A stretch of 22,163 nucleotides of DNA from Clostridiales bacterium (GTDB taxonomy: Bacteria > Bacillota > Clostridia > Oscillospirales > Oscillospiraceae), in contig SFHJ01000026.1 of NCBI GenBank assembly GCA_004555655.1, positions 1 to 22,163 on the forward strand, given 5' to 3'. Positions 7,095 through 15,674 of this stretch are shown here, in pieces. The notes under the pieces were generated by a model, which worked only from the letters and a program-made list of their open reading frames with translations, had not been told where the DNA came from and searched no databases. Both the position numbers and the translations under genes were made by a program. Each line of letters begins with the position of its first letter. Positions within the stretch are counted from its first letter, which is position 1.

Positions 7095-8273
7095 TTATAT
7101 GATCTGCAAAATATAACCCTTGAGATACAGCGCCTGCCCGGCGGAAAGGCTTGCCGGATGGTCGCGCGACTGCATCAGGCACTCAAGAAGCCGCGCTTCG
7201 CGGCCGGCGTCGGCGGCAGCCTCGCGCAGCATTTTCAGAAACAGCTCCGGCGTCATGAACTGGCTGCACGAGCAGCTCACCAGAAAGCCGCCCGGGCTTA
7301 CCATCTGCATGCAGCGCAAATTCAGCTCCTTGTAGCCGCGGTAGGCCGAGGGCAGCGCCGACCTGCTCTTGGCAAAGGCGGGCGGGTCGCAGATGACAAG
7401 GCCGTATTTCCTGCCCGCGCCGGCATACGCGCGGGCAAGGTCAAAGGCGTTTTCGCATGTCGTCGTGATTCTGCCCGCCACGCCGTTCAGGGCGGCGTTT
7501 CTGCGTACCTTTTCCAGCGCCTCGGCAGACACGTCCACGGCCTCGACGGACGCCGCGCCGTAGAGCGCCGCGTGCACCGAAAAACCGCCCGTGCAGCAGC
7601 AAAGATCGAGCACGGCCTGATCTTTGCAGTAGGGCCTGATGCGGCCGCGGTTTTCCTGCTGGTCGAGAAAATGGCCGGTTTTTTGCCCGTGCGGGATGCT
7701 GACGAGCATTTTCGCGTCGTGCTCGAAAATTTCGATCTCCTCCGGCACCTCGCCGTAGAGAACGCCGGTTTTCTGCGGCAGGCCCTCTTTTTCGCGCACG
7801 GCCAGATCGTTGCGCTCGTAAATTCCGCGTGGGGAAAACAGCCCGGCCAGCAGCTCCACAATCGCCTCTTTCCACGCCTCCAGGCCCAGACAGACCGTCT
7901 GCAGGGAAAGCCAGCTGCCGAATTTATCGACCGTCAGCCCCGGCAGGCCGTCGGATTCTCCGAACACCACGCGGCACGAATCGGAAAAGCCGAGCGCCTG
8001 GCGGAACCGCCACGCCGCCTCCAGACGGCGCTTAAAAAAATCGCGGTCGATGGGTTCGGTTTCGTCGCGCGTCAGAACGCGCAGGGCGATTTTCGACCGG
8101 CCGTTGAAAAAGCCGCGCGCGACGAAGCGCATGCGCGAATCCAGCACGTCCGCCACGCAGCCGTCGGTGCAGACATCGTCGGCCCAGTCGATCTGGTTGT
8201 CAAAGATCCATGCCGCGCCGGCGCGGACGCTCGCGTCCTCACCGCGGCGCAGGCACAGCTGCGGGTAAGCCAT
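7095..8273 (-). CDS. rlmI: Class I SAM-dependent rRNA methyltransferase, RlmI type
   Basis: RlmI makes 5-methylcytosine at C1962 (E. coli numbering) of 23S rRNA. The 392-residue protein begins with a PUA-like RNA-binding region (about 1-75), followed by the central domain and a Rossmann methyltransferase. The SAM-binding motif VLDLCCCTGGF is at 221-231, the acidic SAM-contacting VEAVDVS at about 243-249, the DPPAF motif at 296-300, and the catalytic cysteine region PGGFLVSCSCSQ at 327-338. Length matches the family (about 396). The ATG at 8273 is preceded by AAGGAGG with 5-nt spacing. It lies 20 nt downstream of the GtrA-like gene and is probably co-transcribed with it. The exact modified nucleotide is inferred from family membership. 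Confidence 0.9.
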   Translation of the reverse strand: MAYPQLCLRRGEDASVRAGAAWIFDNQIDWADDVCTDGCVADVLDSRMRFVARGFFNGRSKIALRVLTRDETEPIDRDFFKRRLEAAWRFRQALGFSDSCRVVFGESDGLPGLTVDKFGSWLSLQTVCLGLEAWKEAIVELLAGLFSPRGIYERNDLAVREKEGLPQKTGVLYGEVPEEIEIFEHDAKMLVSIPHGQKTGHFLDQQENRGRIRPYCKDQAVLDLCCCTGGFSVHAALYGAASVEAVDVSAEALEKVRRNAALNGVAGRITTTCENAFDLARAYAGAGRKYGLVICDPPAFAKSRSALPSAYRGYKELNLRCMQMVSPGGFLVSCSCSQFMTPELFLKMLREAAADAGREARLLECLMQSRDHPASLSAGQALYLKGYILQII

Positions 8274-8293
8274 AGGCGCCTCCTTGGAAAAGT

Positions 8294-8734
8294 TCAGCCG
8301 CGCGGCGCATTTTTATCCTCTGCGTTCTTATGGGAGCCGCGAAAGACGAGATAGCGCTGGCCGAAGTAGTTCAAAACGGTGAAAAACACCATGCCCACCG
8401 TCAGCGCGACGTTGCCCGCCGCGTGCAGGCCAAGCTGCTCAATCAGGCCTGCGCACAGCTTCGGCGCGACGGTGTAGGCGATGAAGTAGCACACCAGCAT
8501 GTGCAGAATATACTTGAGAAGGTCTGTCAGCTGCCTGCCGGTGGAATGGAAGGTGTAGCGGCGGTTGAGAAAATAGCCGAGCGTGCCGCCAATGAGATAG
8601 TTGCTGGCCGAGGCGGCCCAGTAGCCGCCGATGTGCAGGTTGTACAGCAGAAACATCACGCCCGTGCCCACGCCCCAGCACAGGAAGTTCACCAGCATAT
8701 ACCGCCCCAGCGTCTTGTCCAGCAGATGCTTCAT
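8294..8734 (-). CDS. GtrA-family membrane protein
   Basis: GtrA/DPMS-type proteins are small four-helix membrane proteins thought to help flip lipid-linked sugars or to support cell-surface polysaccharide glycosylation. From the ATG at 8734 the protein is 146 residues, with hydrophobic segments at about 11-33, 37-56, 70-92 and 104-127. Typical GtrA features are the RYMLVNF start, NYLIGGTLGYFLNRRYTF after the second helix, and NYFGQRYLVF near the C-terminus. The frame is open further upstream to 8794, but those 20 residues are Arg/Cys-rich and unlike the family; the start at 8746 (MFCR) is possible. The C-terminus is basic and cytosolic. There is no glycosyltransferase next to it, so the substrate is unknown. 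Confidence 0.88.
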   Translation of the reverse strand: MKHLLDKTLGRYMLVNFLCWGVGTGVMFLLYNLHIGGYWAASASNYLIGGTLGYFLNRRYTFHSTGRQLTDLLKYILHMLVCYFIAYTVAPKLCAGLIEQLGLHAAGNVALTVGMVFFTVLNYFGQRYLVFRGSHKNAEDKNAPRG

Positions 8735-8951
8735 CCTGCAAAACATCCTTCCGGCAGAGCGCCCGCAGGCGCGCCATTGCGGCCATCCCGGCAAGAAAAG
8801 AGGACAAATCTGTTATGTTCTTCCGTGTGAGAAATATGTTTTAAACTGCCCTTCCGGCCGGCTTTGCTGCCTTCCGCCGGGCGCATGCTGCAGGTCAAGC
8901 GCATCATCATCCCCCCGTTTGCCAGAATCTGAAATAAGCCGCAGCGCTTTT

Positions 8952-8980
8952 ATGATATCACACTTTGGCTGTATGTGCAA
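8952..8980 (-). promoter_or_regulatory. Possible promoter for the gtrA-rlmI pair
   Basis: On the minus strand TTGCAC (8975-8980), a 17-nt spacer and TATCAT (8952-8957) match the consensus 3/6 and 5/6. It would give a leader of about 210 nt before gtrA, so a closer promoter may exist. Confidence 0.35.
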
Positions 8981-9032
8981 TTCCGCCTCGCTTTTCCGGG
9001 TGGTTTTTACACATTTTTTTTCGGAAAATTTC

Positions 9033-9061
9033 TATACAAATTTGAACGCATCTGCTATAAT
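9033..9061 (+). promoter_or_regulatory. Promoter of the glmU-prs-pth block
   Basis: TATACA (9033-9038), a 17-nt spacer and a perfect TATAAT (9056-9061) form a good sigma-A-type promoter, with a leader of about 80 nt before the ATG at 9149. Confidence 0.65.
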
Positions 9062-9148
9062 ACGTACAACTATGAGTGCGCGCAGAACCTGCTGCGCGGC
9101 GCTGCGCGGCCGCGGCCGCCAGAACGTCTGGAAAGGGGAGTTTTCGCC

Positions 9149-10333
9149 ATGCCTGGATTGTCTGCTGTCGTCTTTATTCCCGATGATACGGGGAAAACCG
9201 GATATTCCCGCCCGATGATGCTGCAGAACATCATGGGGACGCCGCTGCTTGCGTGGCTCGCGTCTTCGTTGATTGACGGCGGCGTCGGGCGCTTCTTTTT
9301 GGTCTGTCACGATCGGTTCCGGCGCGACGTGCGCGCATGCTTCCCCGACGACGTCGATTTCTGGTGCCCGTCGGCTGAGACCACGTCCGACCAGCTGCAC
9401 GTGTTTTTGTCCACAGCCGACGAAAAAGAGGAGGATATTATTGTCGTCACCGGCCCGGCGGTGCTGCTGCCCTTTGCCGCCGATGACGAGCAGTTTGACG
9501 GGCCCCCCGTGGCCAGCAATGTCACCTCGGTGCGGCGCGCGGCGCTGATGGACGCGCTCGACGACAAGTTCATCTTTACCGAGTTCTTAAAGGACCACGG
9601 CACGCCGTACACCGACCGCGACGGCGTGTACTCCATCGCAGGCACGACCGAGCTTGCCGACTGGCAGCCGGTATTAAACCGCGCCAAGCTCTACCGGCTG
9701 GCAAAGCTCGGCGTGGAGATCTGGGACTACGGCGCGACGTATGTCGACCCCACGGTGAGCGTGGGCACGGGCACGGCGCTTCTGCCCGGGACGATTCTGC
9801 GCGGGCAGACGTCGATCGGCAAAAACTGCACCATCGGCCCCAACAGCTATCTCGAGAACGCGCGCGTGGGCGACGATTCCGCCGTCAACGCCTCGCAGAT
9901 CTATAACTCCTCGGTGGGCTATGATACGCATGTCGGCCCGTTTGCATACATCCGGCCCGGCACCAGCGTCGGCAACCGCGTGCGCGTGGGCGATTTTGTG
10001 GAGCTCAAAAACTCCAATATCGGCGACGGCACCAAGATCTCGCACCTGACCTACGTGGGCGACAGCGATGTCGGCAAGAACATCAACTTCGGCTGCGGCA
10101 CCGTGACGGTCAACTATGACCGCGCGAAAAAATACCGCACCGTGATCGAGGACAACGCCTTCATCGGCTGCAACACCAACCTCGTCGCACCCGTCACGGT
10201 GGGCGAGGGCGCGTACATTGCCGCCGGCTCCACCATCACCGACGATATCCCGGCCATGGCCCTCGCCATCGCCCGCGCCCGGCAGGCCAACAAAAAAGAC
10301 TGGGCCGCCAAGCATAAATTAAAGGAAAAATAG
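9149..10333 (+). CDS. glmU: GlmU homologue: intact acetyltransferase half, degenerate uridylyltransferase half
   Basis: GlmU normally acetylates glucosamine-1-phosphate and then joins GlcNAc-1-P to UTP for peptidoglycan precursors. This protein is 394 residues against about 455. The C-terminal left-handed beta-helix, from about 196, keeps the acetyltransferase residues: RPG (Arg269), VELK (Lys287), the catalytic His299 in KISHLTYVGD, and NINFGCGTVTVNYD (Asn311, Asn322, Tyr323). The N-terminal half keeps only a faint nucleotidyltransferase outline (AVVFIPDD... in place of the usual AAGxGTRM loop) and is about 60 residues shorter. UTP-dependent pyrophosphorylase activity therefore looks lost, so another enzyme may supply UDP-GlcNAc; this is inferred. 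The ATG at 9149 has GAAAGGGGAG 8 nt upstream. It stands first in glmU-prs-pth-mfd, as gcaD does in Bacillus. Confidence 0.85.
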   Translation: MPGLSAVVFIPDDTGKTGYSRPMMLQNIMGTPLLAWLASSLIDGGVGRFFLVCHDRFRRDVRACFPDDVDFWCPSAETTSDQLHVFLSTADEKEEDIIVVTGPAVLLPFAADDEQFDGPPVASNVTSVRRAALMDALDDKFIFTEFLKDHGTPYTDRDGVYSIAGTTELADWQPVLNRAKLYRLAKLGVEIWDYGATYVDPTVSVGTGTALLPGTILRGQTSIGKNCTIGPNSYLENARVGDDSAVNASQIYNSSVGYDTHVGPFAYIRPGTSVGNRVRVGDFVELKNSNIGDGTKISHLTYVGDSDVGKNINFGCGTVTVNYDRAKKYRTVIEDNAFIGCNTNLVAPVTVGEGAYIAAGSTITDDIPAMALAIARARQANKKDWAAKHKLKEK

Positions 10334-10405
10334 TGTACATTTGCGGCTGTGCCGCAGAAAATAGAACAAAATGCGCAAGATATGAGCAGAGAGAGGTAAT
10401 TTCAT

Positions 10406-11356
10406 ATGATTTCTCATGGTAAGAACGTCAAGGTGTTCTGCGCGAATGCCAACCGTCCGTTTGCCGAGGGCGTCTGCCGCAAGCTGTGGCTGCAGATGGG
10501 TGATTGCACGGTCAACACCTTTGCCGACGGCGAAGTCTCCGTGACCATCAACGAATCCGTCCGCGGCAGCGACGTTTTTCTCGTTCAGCCCACCTGCAAG
10601 CCCGTGAACAACAACCTCATGGAGCTTCTCATTATGATCGACGCCTGCAAGCGCGCCTCTGCCGGCCGTATCACCGCCGTGATCCCCTACTTCGGCTACG
10701 CACGGCAGGACCGTAAGGCCAAGGGCCGCGACCCCATTTCCGCCAAGCTGGTGGCGAATATGATCGAGGCCGCCGGCGCCGACCGCGTGCTCACGATGGA
10801 CCTGCACGCCGCGCAGATCCAGGGCTTCTTCGACATCCCTGTGGATAACCTGCTGGGCAACCCCGTCTTTGTGCGCTACTATATGGCGAAGTTCTCCAAC
10901 CCCGAGGAGATGGTCGTCGTCTCGCCGGACGTGGGCTCGGTGTCGCGTTCGCGCACCTTTGCCAATAAGATGGGCATGTCCCTTGCCATCGTCGACAAGC
11001 GCCGGGAGAAGGCCAACCAGTGCGAGGTCATGAACGTCATCGGCGACGTACGCGGCAAGAAGTGCATTTTGTTTGATGATATGGTCGATACCGCCGGCTC
11101 TCTCTGCAACGCGGCCAAGGCCATCGTCGAGATCGGCGGCGCGACCGAGGTCTATGCCTGCGCGTCGCACGGCGTGCTGTCCGGCCCGGCGCTGCAGCGC
11201 ATTGAAGACAGCTGCATCAAGGAGCTGACGCTGCTCAATACCATTCCCGCGCCCGAAAACCTGCCGTCCAAGATCAACTATATCGACGTCTCCCCCGTCT
11301 TTGCCGACGCCATCCAGCGCATCTACGAGGAGAACTCGATGTCGGTGCTGTTCTGA
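10406..11356 (+). CDS. prs: Ribose-phosphate pyrophosphokinase (PRPP synthase)
   Basis: The enzyme makes phosphoribosyl pyrophosphate from ribose-5-phosphate and ATP for nucleotide, His and Trp synthesis. The 316-residue length is normal for class I. Visible motifs are NESVRGSDVFLVQ (about 49-61), the ATP-binding YFGYARQDRK (95-104), the Mg-binding MDLHAAQIQGFFD (131-143) with His134, and the PRPP loop DDMVDTAGS (224-232). The ribose-phosphate region reads PDVGSVSRSR rather than the more usual PDVGGVxRAR. The ATG at 10406 follows GAGAGG at 9-nt spacing. It lies 72 nt after glmU, with only a small 6-bp hairpin (10342-10356) between, so both are probably in one operon. Pth begins one nucleotide after its stop. 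Confidence 0.98.
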   Translation: MISHGKNVKVFCANANRPFAEGVCRKLWLQMGDCTVNTFADGEVSVTINESVRGSDVFLVQPTCKPVNNNLMELLIMIDACKRASAGRITAVIPYFGYARQDRKAKGRDPISAKLVANMIEAAGADRVLTMDLHAAQIQGFFDIPVDNLLGNPVFVRYYMAKFSNPEEMVVVSPDVGSVSRSRTFANKMGMSLAIVDKRREKANQCEVMNVIGDVRGKKCILFDDMVDTAGSLCNAAKAIVEIGGATEVYACASHGVLSGPALQRIEDSCIKELTLLNTIPAPENLPSKINYIDVSPVFADAIQRIYEENSMSVLF

Positions 11357-11357
11357 T

Positions 11358-11957
11358 ATGCTGTTTTCCGGAAAGCAGGATGCGGTGTGGCTGATCGTGG
11401 GACTGGGCAATCCCGGTGCGGAATATGCCAGAACGCGGCACAACACCGGCTTTCTGGCACTGGATGAGCTGGCCGGTATGCTTGGCGTGAAGGTGGAACG
11501 AAGCCGCTTCCGTGCGCTGACCGGTACGGCCAGCTACCGGGGCAACAAGCTGATTTTGCTCAAGCCGCAGACGTATATGAACGCCTCCGGTATGGCTGTG
11601 GAGCCTGCGGCGCATTTCTATAAGGTTCCGCCCGAGCGGGTGCTCGTCATCTTCGACGATATTTCGCTGCCCGTGGGCCGTATCCGCGTGCGCAAGGACG
11701 GCTCGGCCGGCGGACACAACGGGCTGAAGTCGATCATTCACGAGCTTGGCTCGGAAAATTTCCCGCGTGTAAAAGTCGGCGTGGGCGCAAAGCCGCACCC
11801 CGACTACGATCTGGCAGACTGGGTGCTGTCGGTCGTGGGCAAAGACGAACAGCCGGCGTATCAGGCGGCGATCCGGTACGCGGCCGAAGCCGCGCTCGCC
11901 GTCATCGGCGAGGGCGTGCCGGCAGCCGCCGCCAAATTTAACGGAAAATTGCCATAA
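11358..11957 (+). CDS. pth: Peptidyl-tRNA hydrolase
   Basis: Pth releases peptides from tRNAs dropped by stalled ribosomes. The protein is 199 residues. Catalytic and binding residues are visible: Asn18 in GLGNPG, His28 in RHNTGF, Asp101 in FDDISLP, and Asn121 in GGHNGL. The frame is open from 11301, but the family-like N-terminus MLFSGKQDAVWLIVGLGNPG starts at 11358, one nucleotide after the prs stop. There is no strong ribosome binding site, so translation is probably coupled to prs. A long inverted repeat follows the gene. Bacillus fin, normally between pth and mfd, is not present. Confidence 0.97.
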   Translation: MLFSGKQDAVWLIVGLGNPGAEYARTRHNTGFLALDELAGMLGVKVERSRFRALTGTASYRGNKLILLKPQTYMNASGMAVEPAAHFYKVPPERVLVIFDDISLPVGRIRVRKDGSAGGHNGLKSIIHELGSENFPRVKVGVGAKPHPDYDLADWVLSVVGKDEQPAYQAAIRYAAEAALAVIGEGVPAAAAKFNGKLP

Positions 11958-11970
11958 CAACCGAAAAAAG

Positions 11971-12014
11971 GCCGCAATACGCGCAGAGAAAATTTCTCTG
12001 CGCGCGTTGTTGGC
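11971..12014. repeat. Long imperfect inverted repeat between pth and mfd
   Basis: The core arms CGCGCAGAGAAA (11980-11991) and TTTCTCTGCGCG (11993-12004) are perfectly complementary. Pairing extends outward through CAA/TTG and GCC/GGC with short mismatches. No T-run follows the stem directly, so it could be a partial terminator, an attenuator before mfd, or an RNA processing site. Confidence 0.55.
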
Positions 12015-12060
12015 TGCATTGATTTTCTGAAATTTCCATTTTTTTGAAGGAGGTAGCGCC

Positions 12061-15000
12061 ATGAACGTACTGCTGCAGCTGCTGCGCGGCATGCCGGAGT
12101 TCACCCAGCTGCGCGAAGCGGCCGACGCGCGGCAGACCGTCGCCGTCTCGGGCGTGAGCCAGATTGTGCGCAGCCATTTTATCGCGGCGCTCTGCGCCGA
12201 GACGGGCCGTCCGGCACTTGTCATCTGTCAGGATGAGCTGGCCGCATCGCGGATGCAGGACGAGCTGGCCGCGTTTCTGGGCAGCCGGCCGCCGGTGCTG
12301 CCCAGCCGCGAGCTGACGCTTCTGGATGCGGCGGGCGTCTCGCGCGAGTGGGAGCAGAAGCGGCTGAAACTTCTGTACGAGCTGGCGCTGGGCCGCGTGC
12401 CGGTCTTGATCGCGAGTCTGGACGCGCTGTGCCTGCGCACGATGCCAAGAAGCGTGCTGTGCGGCGCGGCCATCCGCCTTGTGCCCGGCGCGGGCTATGA
12501 GATGGACGAACTGGCGCGGAAGCTCGACGCGGCGGGCTATACGCGCGCATCCCTGGTCGAAGGCGTGGGACAGTACGCGCTGCGCGGCGGCATTGTGGAC
12601 GTGTTCTCGCCTGCGCATGAGAGGCCGCTGCGCGTGGAGTTCTTCGGCGACGAGCTGGACGCGATGGGCTTTTTTGACCCCATTACGCAAAGACGCACGG
12701 AGAACGCCGATGAGGCGGTGCTTTTGCCCGTGGCCGAGAGCGTCCCGGCGCTGCACCCGGCGGGCATTGCGGGCTTGTGCGGGGATATCCGCGCGCTCAT
12801 CGCGCGGCAAAAGCGCAGAAAAACGCCCAATCCGTCGCTCATAAAGACGCTGGAGGCCGACCTTGAGCGTCTGGAGACCGGGGTGAGCTTCGCGGCCGCC
12901 GACCGCTACATGGCGTTTTTGTACCCCGAATTTGCCACGGCGGCAAGCTACGTCTCGCGCGGCGCGCTGGTGTTTTTCTGCGACCACGGCAACCTCGCCC
13001 GCGCGGCCGATGCCCGGCAGGATATGCTGGGCGCGAGCATCGAAGGCTATCTCGCCACGGGCGTTTTGTCGAGCGACCAGTGTGGCTTTTCCTGCACGTT
13101 TGACGAGCTGGCGGAGCAGTTCAGCGCGCAGGGCGCGGTGTATTTTGACAGTTTTCTGGCCGCGCGCTATCCCGAGTCGCTGCCGCCCAGGCGGCTGCTT
13201 TCCGTCACGGCGCGGCAGCTGCCGGGCTATGGCGGCAGCATGGACACGGCCGTGCAGGATCTGCAGCACTATGTGAAAAGTGAGTACGGCTGCATGGTGC
13301 TCTGCGGCGGCAGGCGGCGCGGCGAGATACTAAAGGATATGCTCGCGGCGGCGGGCGTGAACGCGCTTCTGGCGATGCCCGCGACAAAGCTGCCGCAGCC
13401 AGGGCAGGTGCTCATCACCGACGCGGCGCTGCCGGCCGGTCTGGAGTATCCCACGCTGCGCATGGCTGTTCTCACCGAGGGGCAGATTCTCGCGCGCGCG
13501 CCGCGCAAAAAGACGGCAAAGAAGACGCCGTCGAACCGCAAAAAGCTCGAATCCTTCACCGACCTCACGCCGGGCGACCTCGTCGTGCACGAGCACCACG
13601 GCATCGGCCGCTACGTCGGCATGGAGCAGATCAGGGTCTCGGGCGCGGTGAAGGACTATGTGAAAATCGCCTATCAGGGCACGGACGTGCTGTACGTCCC
13701 GGCCACGCAACTCGATCTTGTCAGCAAGTATATCGGCACCGGCGGCGAGGAGCAGGCGGTGCGGCTCAACAAGCTCGGCGGCGACCAGTGGCAGAAGACC
13801 AAGGCGAAGGCCAAGGCTGCCGCCAAGGATCTCGCGCAGGGCCTCATTCAGCTCTACGCCGCCAGAAAACGCCTGCCGGGCTATGCGTTCGCGGCGGATT
13901 CGCCGTGGCAGCAGGAGTTTGAGGAGAGCTTTGAGTTTGCCGAGACCGACGACCAGCTGCGCGCCGTGGCGGAGATCAAGCACGACATGGAGTCGCCCAC
14001 GCCGATGGACCGGCTTCTCTGCGGCGACGTGGGCTTCGGCAAGACGGAGGTTGCGCTGCGCGCGGCGATGAAGTGTATGCTCGACGGCAAGCAGGTGGCA
14101 ATTCTGGTGCCGACCACGGTTCTGGCGCAGCAGCACTATCTCACGGCCGTAAAGCGCTTTGGCTCGTTTCCGGTGACGATCGACGTGCTCTCGCGCTTCC
14201 GCACGGCGCAGCAGCAGAAAAAGACGCTGTTTGATTTGCAGTCCGGCAAGGTCGATCTCATCATCGGCACGCACAAGCTGCTGCAGAAGGCCGTCAAATT
14301 CAAGGACCTCGGCCTTCTCATCATCGACGAGGAGCAGCGCTTCGGCGTGACGCACAAGGAGCGGCTCAAGGAGCTTTCCAAGGGTGTGGACGTGCTGACG
14401 CTCTCTGCCACGCCCATTCCGCGCACGCTCAACATGGCGCTGTCGGGCCTGCGCGACATGTCGACGATTGAAGAGCCTCCGCACGACCGCTACCCTGTGC
14501 AGACGTTCGTGCTGGAATATAACGAGGCGATGGTCGACGACGCGATCCGCCGCGAGCTTGCGCGCGGCGGGCAGGTCTATTACTTGCACAACCGCACGGA
14601 GTCCATTGACCAGTGCGCCGCCCGGCTCAAGCAGCGGCTGGGTGACGGCGTGGAGATCGCCGTGGCGCACGGAAAAATGGGCGAAGAAGCGCTTGGCGAC
14701 GTGATGCAGGCCATGTCGGCGGGCGAAATCCAGGTGCTTGTCTGCACGACGATCATCGAGACGGGCATCGATATCCCGAACGTCAACACGCTGATTATCG
14801 AGGATGCGGATAAGCTGGGCCTTGCCCAGCTGCACCAGATCCGCGGCCGCGTGGGCAGGTCTACCCGCCACGCATACGCGTACCTCACCTTCCGGCGCGG
14901 CAAGGTGCTCACCGAGGTCGCGGAGAAGCGGCTCGAGGCCATCCGTGAATACGCCGAGTTTGGCTCCGGCTTCAAAATCGCCATGCGCGACCTTGAAATT

Positions 15001-15573
15001 CGCGGCGCGGGCGATTTGCTTGGCGCGGAGCAGTCGGGGCATATGATGTCAGTGGGCTATGACATGTATCTCAAGCTCCTCGAGGACGCGGTTCTGGAGG
15101 AGCGCGGCGAAAAGCCCATACAGGAGGTCGAATGCACGGCAGACCTTGACGTGACGGCCAACATCGCCAAAAACTACGTCGCCTCTGGCGAGCAGCGGAT
15201 GGACCTGTACCGCCGCATGGCGGCCATCCGCTCGGAACAGGATGCCGACGAACTGCTCGACGAGATCGTCGACCGCTACGGCGATCCGCCGAAGGGCGTC
15301 ATGAACCTCATCGCCATCGCGCTTCTGCGCGCGCGGGCGGCTGCCGCGGGCGTGAGCGCCATCGAGCAGAAGGAGGGCAGCGTCATGCTGAGCCTCGCGG
15401 TGCTCGATTTTGCCGCCGTCTCCGGCGCGTGCGGCGCGCCGGAATTCAAAGGACGCATCTTCTTCTCGGCCGGCAGGACGCCGATGCTGAGCGTCAGGCT
15501 CAAAAAGGGCGAGGATGCGCTAAAGCTTGCCGAACAGCTCGTGGCCCTCTACGCGGGCTTCCGGGCAGCGTAA
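12061..15573 (+). CDS. mfd: Transcription-repair coupling factor Mfd
   Basis: Mfd removes RNA polymerase stalled at DNA damage and recruits UvrA to the site. The protein is 1170 residues, the normal full length. It has the UvrB-like N-terminal module (about 1-340), the RNA-polymerase-interacting domain (LVVHEHHGIGRYVGMEQI at about 509-526), and the RecG-type helicase/translocase: Walker A GDVGFGKTE (655-663), DEEQ (756-759), TLSATPIPRTL, an ETGID motif and GRVGRS. The C-terminal autoinhibitory domain follows, from QSGHMMSVGYDMYLKLLEDA. The ATG at 12061 has an ideal AGGAGGT at 6-nt spacing. The gene ends the housekeeping block and is followed by strong terminators. Confidence 0.99.
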   Translation: MNVLLQLLRGMPEFTQLREAADARQTVAVSGVSQIVRSHFIAALCAETGRPALVICQDELAASRMQDELAAFLGSRPPVLPSRELTLLDAAGVSREWEQKRLKLLYELALGRVPVLIASLDALCLRTMPRSVLCGAAIRLVPGAGYEMDELARKLDAAGYTRASLVEGVGQYALRGGIVDVFSPAHERPLRVEFFGDELDAMGFFDPITQRRTENADEAVLLPVAESVPALHPAGIAGLCGDIRALIARQKRRKTPNPSLIKTLEADLERLETGVSFAAADRYMAFLYPEFATAASYVSRGALVFFCDHGNLARAADARQDMLGASIEGYLATGVLSSDQCGFSCTFDELAEQFSAQGAVYFDSFLAARYPESLPPRRLLSVTARQLPGYGGSMDTAVQDLQHYVKSEYGCMVLCGGRRRGEILKDMLAAAGVNALLAMPATKLPQPGQVLITDAALPAGLEYPTLRMAVLTEGQILARAPRKKTAKKTPSNRKKLESFTDLTPGDLVVHEHHGIGRYVGMEQIRVSGAVKDYVKIAYQGTDVLYVPATQLDLVSKYIGTGGEEQAVRLNKLGGDQWQKTKAKAKAAAKDLAQGLIQLYAARKRLPGYAFAADSPWQQEFEESFEFAETDDQLRAVAEIKHDMESPTPMDRLLCGDVGFGKTEVALRAAMKCMLDGKQVAILVPTTVLAQQHYLTAVKRFGSFPVTIDVLSRFRTAQQQKKTLFDLQSGKVDLIIGTHKLLQKAVKFKDLGLLIIDEEQRFGVTHKERLKELSKGVDVLTLSATPIPRTLNMALSGLRDMSTIEEPPHDRYPVQTFVLEYNEAMVDDAIRRELARGGQVYYLHNRTESIDQCAARLKQRLGDGVEIAVAHGKMGEEALGDVMQAMSAGEIQVLVCTTIIETGIDIPNVNTLIIEDADKLGLAQLHQIRGRVGRSTRHAYAYLTFRRGKVLTEVAEKRLEAIREYAEFGSGFKIAMRDLEIRGAGDLLGAEQSGHMMSVGYDMYLKLLEDAVLEERGEKPIQEVECTADLDVTANIAKNYVASGEQRMDLYRRMAAIRSEQDADELLDEIVDRYGDPPKGVMNLIAIALLRARAAAAGVSAIEQKEGSVMLSLAVLDFAAVSGACGAPEFKGRIFFSAGRTPMLSVRLKKGEDALKLAEQLVALYAGFRAA

Positions 15574-15580
15574 CCGTACA

Positions 15581-15615
15581 CAAGGGGCTCTCTTTTTTCA
15601 AAAGGGGGCCCCTTG
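15581..15615 (+). terminator. 16-bp hairpin after mfd
   Basis: Arms 15581-15596 and 15600-15615 pair over 16 bp including two G-U pairs, with a 3-nt loop. It starts 7 nt after the mfd stop and lacks a T-run, so it may be a first-stage hairpin in tandem with the next terminator. Confidence 0.5.
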
Positions 15616-15623
15616 CCTCCGGG

Positions 15624-15646
15624 CGCGGCGCGGGCCGCGTTTTTTT
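15624..15646 (+). terminator. Rho-independent terminator of mfd
   Basis: A 6-bp all-G/C stem (15624-15629 with 15634-15639) and a 4-nt loop are followed by seven T (15640-15646). This separates the housekeeping block from the nucleoside-salvage operon. Confidence 0.85.
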
Positions 15647-15674
15647 GTGCAAAATCCAAAAACAGGTCTTTCTT

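Larger units (their letters stand above)
8735..9148. other. Intergenic region between divergent gtrA-like and glmU-like genes
   Basis: No well-supported gene is seen here. It holds a plus-strand promoter for the glmU block and a weaker minus-strand promoter for the gtrA-rlmI pair. A 59-codon minus-strand frame (8910 to 8731) has its stop overlapping the gtrA ATG, but its coding character is doubtful. The glmU leader (about 9068-9148) is G/C-rich with a small hairpin (arms 9080-9085 and 9092-9097) and the palindromic CGGCCGCGGCCG. Confidence 0.7.

Noticed and set aside
9674..10315. Minus-strand 213-codon frame opposite glmU
   Set aside because: Its repetitive Gly/Val/Ala/Asp pattern is the reverse reading of the beta-helix hexapeptide repeats.
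10319..11446. Minus-strand 375-codon frame opposite prs
   Set aside because: Shadow of prs, no family motifs. Similar antisense frames opposite mfd (11938-13269, 13330-15042), deoB (17855-18961) and the BMP gene (19368-20801) were rejected for the same reason.
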